A DNA stretch of 64,000 nucleotides from Methanocatella intestini (GTDB taxonomy: Archaea; Methanobacteriota; Methanobacteria; Methanobacteriales; Methanobacteriaceae). The translations under genes and the position numbers were made by a program. This document shows, in pieces, positions 36,201-45,200 of the stretch (positions are counted from its first letter, which is position 1; each line of letters opens with the position of its first letter). The notes under the pieces were generated by a model, which saw only the letters and a list, made by a program, of their open reading frames with translations, searched no databases and was not told the origin of the DNA. The stretch is taken from NCBI RefSeq assembly GCF_002252585.1, contig NZ_NQLD01000003.1. One strand, given 5' to 3'.

Positions 36201-39200
36201 GGGTGAAGATAATGTGGTTGTCAAAGTAACTGATGCTGATGGAAATTCAATTGATGCTAAAATCAAATGGATTGGTTCTCATGTTGAAATTGATGTGGCT
36301 CAATTAAATCCTGGAGATATAATTCATGCAAAATATTCATTTGTTATAAGGTCAGATATCCAAATTGGAAGTCAGTATGTAAATATGGCTTATGCTGTCG
36401 GATATTCCGCACCTGATCACGGTAGAATTTACTATAATGAAAGTAAAGATACTTTAAAAACTAAAATGCCGACTATTACTAAATTAGTAATTGGAACCAC
36501 ACTTGGCAATAAAGACGGCAACATATTTACACCAACTATTGGTGAAAATGTAACTTATCAAATTATGGTAAAGTTACCTAAAGGTAATTACACTAATTTG
36601 CAGGTTAAAGATATCCTTCCACAAGGATTTGAATATCTTGAAAATTCAGTTATTTTATCAAATGGTACTTTAATCAGTGATGTCAGTGTAAATGGAAACC
36701 TTGTAACTATAAACTTTGGAAATACTACCTCTTACAAATATTCTGACAACATTATATTTAATTTATCTGCTGTTGTCTTAAATGATCAATCTAACAAAGC
36801 ACAATCTATTAAATCTAATAATGTTGAATTATATTTAAATGATAATAAAATAGATAATTCTAATGCACAAGTTAAAATAGCTGAACCTAATATAAGTGTT
36901 GTTAAAACATCAGATAAACAAAAATATGAATACTATGAAAATGCAACTTATTCAATTGTAATTACAAATAATGGAAATGGAATGGCATATAATATTACAA
37001 TTAAAGATGTGCTGCCATTAGGTTTAAAATACTCTGGCATCAATTCAACTTCCAAATCAAATGGATGGGTTGTTAAATTCGATGAAAATACACGAACATT
37101 TACAATTACAGGTCTTAATTTAACTGTTGGTGACAAATTCACTTTTACATATCAAGCTTCATTTGCTGAATGGGAGATAGATGGAGTAAAATACTCACCA
37201 ATTGGCCAAAACTTTATAAACTCAGTTAATGTAGCTTATGTTTCAATTAATGGAACAAATCCAAATAATAGGACATACACTACTCAAACAACCAAAGAAG
37301 TTCATGTTACTGAAGCTGATCTTAGTGTAGTTAAAAACTGTAATAATGAAGTAGTTATAGCTGGTGAAGATATTTACTACACAATTATAATTACAAATAA
37401 CGGACTAGATACTGCTCAAAATGTTAAATTAAATGAATATTATCATTCAGAATATTTAACTAATTTAGAATACTCTTTAGATGGTAAAACTTGGAATGTT
37501 TACACTAATCCTATTGATTTAGGTAGTATCAATTCTAAAGCTTCTAAAACTGTCTATATTAGGGGATATTTAGATGGAAGTATTGTTGATGATACAATAT
37601 TAAACAATACTGTCAGAGTCAACACAACCACTGGTGAATTAAAACTTGAGGATAATGAAGCTACAAACATTAAAAATGTTACTACATTAGCTGAATTACA
37701 TATTACTAAAATCAATATTACTGAAGCAATTGCTGGTAAAATTATTAAATACGAAATAGTAATTACTAATAATGGACCTTCATATGCACGTGATATTATT
37801 TTAACAGATATTTATAATGATTCCGAATTAACTAATATGTTGTATTCTTTAGATGGTCAATCATGGACTCGTTATGATGCTTCTATTAATATTGGAACAT
37901 TAGCTAATGGTCAAAGTAAAACAATATTATTTGAAGGATTTATTAAAACAACTATTCGTGGAAATATAGTAAATAAAGCTATTATTAACTCTACAACAAA
38001 ATTAAGAGAAAACAGTACTTTAGAAGATGATGTTACTGTAAATGTTAAAGGAGACACTACATTAGATATCACAAAAGTAGTTAATACTGCTCTTGTAAAT
38101 CCTGGAGATGTAATTAAATATACTGTTCAAATAACTGCTGGAGGATTGTCAGATTCTTTAGATGTTATTTTAACTGATAAATTAAGTGAAATATTCTTTG
38201 ATGTTAATAAGGCAACTTACTCTATAAATGGAATAGATAAAGGTGTTTGGATAGGAAGTGTAAACTTAGGAACTCTTTCTTCTGGAACGACTGTTAATGT
38301 GGTAATTACAGTTCCAGTCAAAGCATATGTTGATGTTGGAAAATTAAACAGCATTACAAACTTTGCATCTGTAATTAATTCAGATAACAAAACAGCTAAT
38401 GATACAAACATTGTTCCAATTAATGTAATTGATTTAGCAATTAACAAAACAGCTAATCATCAAAATAAAACATATAATTATGGAGATAATGTTGAGTATG
38501 TTATTGAAATTATTAACAATGGTCCTGGAATAGCTACTAATATTATAGCTACTGACAACTTACCGGAAGGATTGGAATTTATTAATGCTAATGTTCCTGG
38601 TGGATGGACTCTTAGTATATCCAATAATAAAATCACAATAAATGGTGAAAAACTAGCTAATGGCGAAAAAGTTTTAATTACTCTTATAGCAAAAGCTGCA
38701 AAATCAAATGTAACTATTATAAACGATATTAAAGTTAATGGTACTGGATTTGATTCAAACATCTCAAATAATAATGATTCTGAAACAGTTAAAGTAACTC
38801 CTTTAGTTGATTTGGCTATTACAAAAGTAGTTGATAATGCAAATCCATTATATGGCTCAATAATAACTTACACAATCACTGTTGTTAATAATGGTCCTGA
38901 TGCATCTACAGATGTTGTTGTTAAAGATATTTGGCCGGCAAATGGTTTAAAATTCATAACATCAACAGGTACATATGATCCCGCTACTGGAATTTGGAAT
39001 GTTGGTGAATTAGGTTCTAATGAAATAGCTACTCTTACAATTACTGCTGAAACAATAGCTATTGGCAAATTTGAAAACAAAGTATCAGTTAATGGCACTG
39101 GTTATGACAGTAACCTTTCAAATAACAATGCAAGTGTTAATATAACTGTTCCGGATTGTGTAATCTTAAATATTACTAAAGTAGTTACTGATGGAGTAAT

Positions 39201-42200
39201 ATCTGAAAAACCATATAAAGAGGTTATTGCTGGTGAAAAAATAACTTATACTGTAATTGTATCTAATTATGGTCCTTCTGTAGCAACTAATGTTTATTTA
39301 ACTGATTTATTCAATGCTGATGAATTGCTTAACATGGAATATAATTCAAACGGCAACTGGGTAAAATATAATAATGGAATTGCACTAGGTGACATTGATG
39401 TAAATGAAGCAGTAATGATTCTGTTTAGAGCAACTGTAAATCACTCTACAAGAGGATTAATTAACAACACTGTTAGAATCACAACTGACATAAAAGATGC
39501 AAGAGGTAACTTTGAAGCTAATGAAACAGTCAAAGCTATTGATAACTCAACTTTAGTTATTAATAAAACTTCAAATGTTGATGCTATTAATCCTGGAGAT
39601 TTATTCAATTATACAATTGTAATTACTGCTGAAGGTTCATCTGATTCATTAGGAGTTATTTTAACTGATAAATTAGATCAAAGCTTATTGGATGCTCAAA
39701 ATGCTGTTTTCTATGTAAATGGAAATTATATAGGAAAATGGAACGGTTCATATAATATTGGAACTTTAAAAACAGGAAATTCAGTAACTGTAACTATTGA
39801 AGTTAAAGCATTAAACAGTGCAAATAAAGATATATTTAACAAAGCTATTGTTGAAAATGAGGAAGGATTCATTAATGAATCTAATAAAACAGTTCATGTA
39901 AATACTGTTGATTTAGCTATTAACAAAACATCAGATAAAGTGATTTACAAATATTTAGACAATGTAATTTATACAATTGTTGTAACAAATCATGGTCCAG
40001 ATGATTCATTTAATGTTACTGTTCGTGATATGTTGCCAAATACTTTAAGATTTATTAGTGCAAGTGGAAATTATAATCCGGTAACTGGAATTTGGTTTAT
40101 TGGTCATTTAGCTAAAGGTCAAAGTGCAACTTTAACTATAACAGCACAAGCAATCTTCCCTGGAATTATTACAAATAATGCAAATGTAACTGGTAGCGGT
40201 TATGATGTAAATTTAACTAATAACCATGATAATATTACAATAACAGTTCCGGATTGTGTAATATTAAATGTAAACAAAGTAGCTATTGGCGGTGTTATTA
40301 ACATTACTGGCGGTATTAAAAATGTAGTTGCTGGAGAAGAAGTTATTTATCAGGTACTTGTATCAAACCAGGGTCCTTCAACTGCAGCTAATGTGGTTTT
40401 AACTGATAATTATCAAACTAAAGATTTAACTGTTGTAGCATACTCTTTAGATAATATTACATGGATTCCATATACTAAAGGAGCTAATATTAATTTAGGT
40501 GATATGAATTCTGGAAGCAGCATACTTGTTTACTTTAAAGCAATTGTGAATGCTTCTACAAGAGGAATTGTGCACAATATAGTAAATATTACAACAGACA
40601 CAGATGATGCAAGAGGAATATTTAGTGCTGAAGAACATGTAAATGTAATATCTAACAGTACTTTAAAAGTTGATAAAACAGCTGAAATTAAGGAGTTAAA
40701 CCCGGGAGACACTATACATTATATAATAACTGTAACTGCTGGCGGATCTTCAGATTCATTAAATGTTGTTTTAAAAGATATATTGGATTCAACTTTATTG
40801 GATGTTAATGGTGCTACATATGCTGTTGATGGTGTAAACAAAGGTATGTGGACTGGAAGTGTGAGTTTAGATACAATAGCTACTGGAAATAGTGTAACTG
40901 TTGATATTTGGGCTAAAGTATTGGATACTGCTGATAAGGATGTTTTCAATTTGGTTAATGTTACTAGTGATGAGCATCCTGAAGGAAATACTTCCAATAC
41001 TACTGTTCATGTGAGGATTGTTGATTTGGCTGTTGATAAGCTGGTAAATAATTCTGTTCCTAAGTATTTGGATATGATTGAGTATACTATTGTTGTTGTT
41101 AATAATGGTCCTGATAAGTCATTTAATGTTACTGTTGGTGATTTATTGCCTGATGGTGTTAAATTCATTAGTTCTAATGGTCAGTACAATCCAGATACTG
41201 GTGTTTGGTTTGTTGGTGATTTGGATAATCATGAATCTGCAACTTTGAAAATTGTTGTTCAGGTTATTAAGGTTGGAAACATTACCAATAATGTTAATGT
41301 TACCGGTACTGGTCATGACACTAATTTAACTAATAATAATGATTCTGTTAGTGTTAATGTTCCTGAATCAGTATTGTTAAACATTGTAAAAGTTGCAAAT
41401 TCAACAATAATTGTTGCTGGTGAAAATGTAGGTTATACAGTTGTTATAAACAATTATGGTCCTTCTGTTGCCAGTGATGTTGTTCTAAAAGATATATTCA
41501 ACAGTAATGAATTGCTTAACTTACAATATTCATTAAACGGTAATGATTGGTTTAATTACAATGAGGCTATTAATTTAGGTAATATTGATGTTGGTGCTAG
41601 TGTAACGATTTACTTTAGGGCTAAAGTTAATGCTTCTGTTCGTGGGGATGTTTTAAATACTGTTAATATTACTACTGGTGTTGATGATGCTAGAGGTAAT
41701 TTCTCTGATAATGAAACAGTTAATGTTATAGCTAATACTACTTTGGTTGTGATTAAGGATGCTGAAATTAAGGAGTTAAATCCTGGTGATACAGCTCATT
41801 TCATTGTTACTGTTATTGCTGGTGGATCTTCAGATTCATTGAATGTAAACTTAAATGATATTTTGGATAATAAGTTGTTAGATATTAATTCAGCTAAATA
41901 CTCTATTAATGGCGGTATTTTAAGTGACTTTAATGGAAATATTTATTTAGGCAATATGCTTACAGGAACTACTGTGACTGTTGATATTTGGGCTAAAGTG
42001 TTAAGTACTGCTGATAGGGACATTTTCAATTTGGTTAATGTTACTAGTGATGAACATCCTGAAGGAAATACCTCTAATACTACTGTTCATGTGAGGATTG
42101 TTGATTTGGCTGTTGATAAGCTGGTAAATAATTCTGTTCCTAAGTATTTGGATATGATTGAGTATACTATTGTTGTTGTTAATAATGGTCCTGATAAGTC

Positions 42201-45200
42201 ATTTAATGTTACTGTTGGTGATTTATTGCCTGATGGTGTTAAATTCATTAGTTCTAATGGTCAGTACAATCCAGATACTGGTGTTTGGTTTGTTGGTGAT
42301 TTAGATGCTAATGAACGTGTAACTTTGAAAATTGTTGTTCAGGTTATTAAGGTTGGAAATATTACCAATAATGTTAATGTCACAGGTACTGGTCATGATA
42401 CTAATTTAACTAACAATAATGATTCTGTTAGTGTTAATGTTCCAGATTGTGTTATTTTGGATATTTCTAAAGTATCTAATTCCACTGTTATTGTAGCTGG
42501 TGAAAATGTAGGTTATACTGTTGTTATAAACAATTACGGTCCTTCTGTTGCCAGTGATGTTGTATTAAAGGACATATTCAACAGTAATGAATTGCTTAAC
42601 TTACAATATTCATTAAATGGTGTAGATTGGTTAGATTACAATGGGGCTATTAATTTAGACAATATTGATGTTGGTGCTAGTGTAACGGTTTACTTTAGGG
42701 CTAAAGTTAATGGTTCTGTTCGTGGGGATGTTTTAAACATTGTTAATGTTACTACTGGTGTTGATGATGCTAGAGGTAATTTCTCTGATAATGAAACAAT
42801 TAATGTAATTGCTAACACTACTTTGGTTGTAATTAAGGATGCTGAAATTAAGGAGTTAAACCCAGGAGACACTATACATTATATAATAACTGTAACTGCT
42901 GGTGGATCATCTGATTCATTGAATGTTAACTTAAATGATATTTTGGATAATAAGTTGTTAGATATTAATTCAGCTAAATACTCTATTAACGGTGGTATTT
43001 TAAGTGACTTTAATGGAAATATTTATTTAGGCAATATGCTTACAGGTACTACTGTGACTGTTGATATTTGGGCTAGAGTATTGGATACTGCTGATAGGGA
43101 TGTTTTCAATTTGGTTAATGTTACTAGTGATGAGCATCCTGAAGGAAACACTTCCAATATTACTGTTCATGTGAGGATTGTTGATTTGGCTGTTGATAAG
43201 CTGGTAAATAATTCTGTTCCTAAGTATTTGGATATGATTGAGTATACTATTGTTGTTGTTAATAATGGTCCTGATAAGTCATTTAATGTTACTGTTGGTG
43301 ATTTATTGCCTGATGGTGTTAAATTCATCAGCTCTAATGGTCAGTACAATCCAGATACTGGTGTTTGGTTTGTTGGTGATTTAGATGCTAATGAACGTGT
43401 AACTTTGAAAATTGTTGTTCAGGTTATTAAGGTTGGAAATATTACCAATGCCGTCAATGTTACCGGTACTGGTCATGATACTAATTTAACTAACAATAAT
43501 GATTCTGTTAGGGTAACCGTTCCAGATTCAGTATTATTAAACATTGTAAAAGTTGCAAACTCAACAATAATTGTTGCAGGTGAAAATGTTGGATATACTG
43601 TTACTGTTACTAATAATGGTCCTTCTGTAGCTACTGATGTTGTATTAAAAGATGTTTATAATGCTAAAGAGTTATTTGGATTACAATATTCATTAAATGC
43701 TATAGATTGGTTGAATTACAATGAATCTGTCAGTTTAGGTGATATTAATGCAGGTGCTAATATAACTGTGTATTTCAGAGCTAAAGTTAATGCTTCTGTT
43801 CGTGGTGATGTTTTAAACACTGTTAATATTACTACCAGTGTTGATGATGCTAGAGGTAACTTTACAGATAATGAAACAATTAATGTTATAGCTAATACTA
43901 CTTTGGTTGTGATTAAGGATGCTGAAATTAAGGAGTTAAACCCAGGAGACACTATACATTATATAATAACTGTAACTGCTGGTGGATCATCTGATTCATT
44001 GAATGTTAACTTGAGAGATATATTGGATAATAAGTTGTTAGATATTAATTCAGCTAAATACTCTATAAATGGAGGTGGCTTAGCAGATTATAATGGTAAT
44101 GTTTATTTAGGCAATATGCTTACTGGTACTACTGTTACTGTTGATATTTGGGCTAGAGTATTGGATACTGCTGATAGTGATGTTTTCAATTTGGTTAATG
44201 TTACTAGTGATGAGCATCCTGAAGGAAACACTTCCAATATTACTGTTCATGTGAGAATTGTTGATTTAGCTGTTGATAAGCTGGTAAATAATTCTGTTCC
44301 TAAGTATTTGGATATGATTGAGTATACTATTGTTGTTGTTAATAATGGTCCGGATAAGTCATTTAATGTTACTGTTGGTGATTTATTGCCTGATGGTGTT
44401 AAATTCATTAGCTCTAATGGTCAGTACAATCCAGATACTGGTGTTTGGTTTGTTGGTGATTTAGATGCTAATGAACGTGTAACTTTGAAAATTGTTGTTC
44501 AGGTTATTAAGGTTGGAAATATTACTAATAATGTTAATGTTACCGGTACTGGTCATGATACTAATTTAACTAATAATAATGATTCTGTTACTGTTAATGT
44601 TCCTGAATCAGTATTGTTAAACATTGTAAAAGTAGCTAATTCCACTGTTATTGTAGCTGGTGAAAATGTAGGTTATACAGTTGTTATAAACAATTATGGC
44701 CCTTCTGTTGCTAGTGATGTTGTTCTAAAAGATATATTCAACAGTAATGAATTGCTTAACTTACAATATTCATTAAACGGTAAAGATTGGTTTAATTACA
44801 ATGAATCTGTCAGTTTAGGTGATATTAATGCAGGTGCTAATATAACTGTGTATTTCAGAGCTAAAGTTAATGCTTCTGTTCGCGGTAATGTTTTAAACAC
44901 TGTTAATATTACTACCAGTATTGATGACGCTAGAGGTAATTTCTCTGATAATGAAACAATTAATGTAATTGCTAACACTACTTTGGTTGTAATTAAGGAT
45001 GCTGAAATTAAGGAGTTAAACCCAGGAGATACAGCTCATTTCATTGTTACTGTTATTGCTGGAGGATCTTCAGATTCATTGAATGTAAACTTGAGAGATA
45101 TCTTGGATAATAAATTATTGGATGTTGATGGTGCTATATATGCTGTTGATGGTGTAAACAAAGGTATGTGGACTGGAAGCATAGATTTAGGTAATATGCT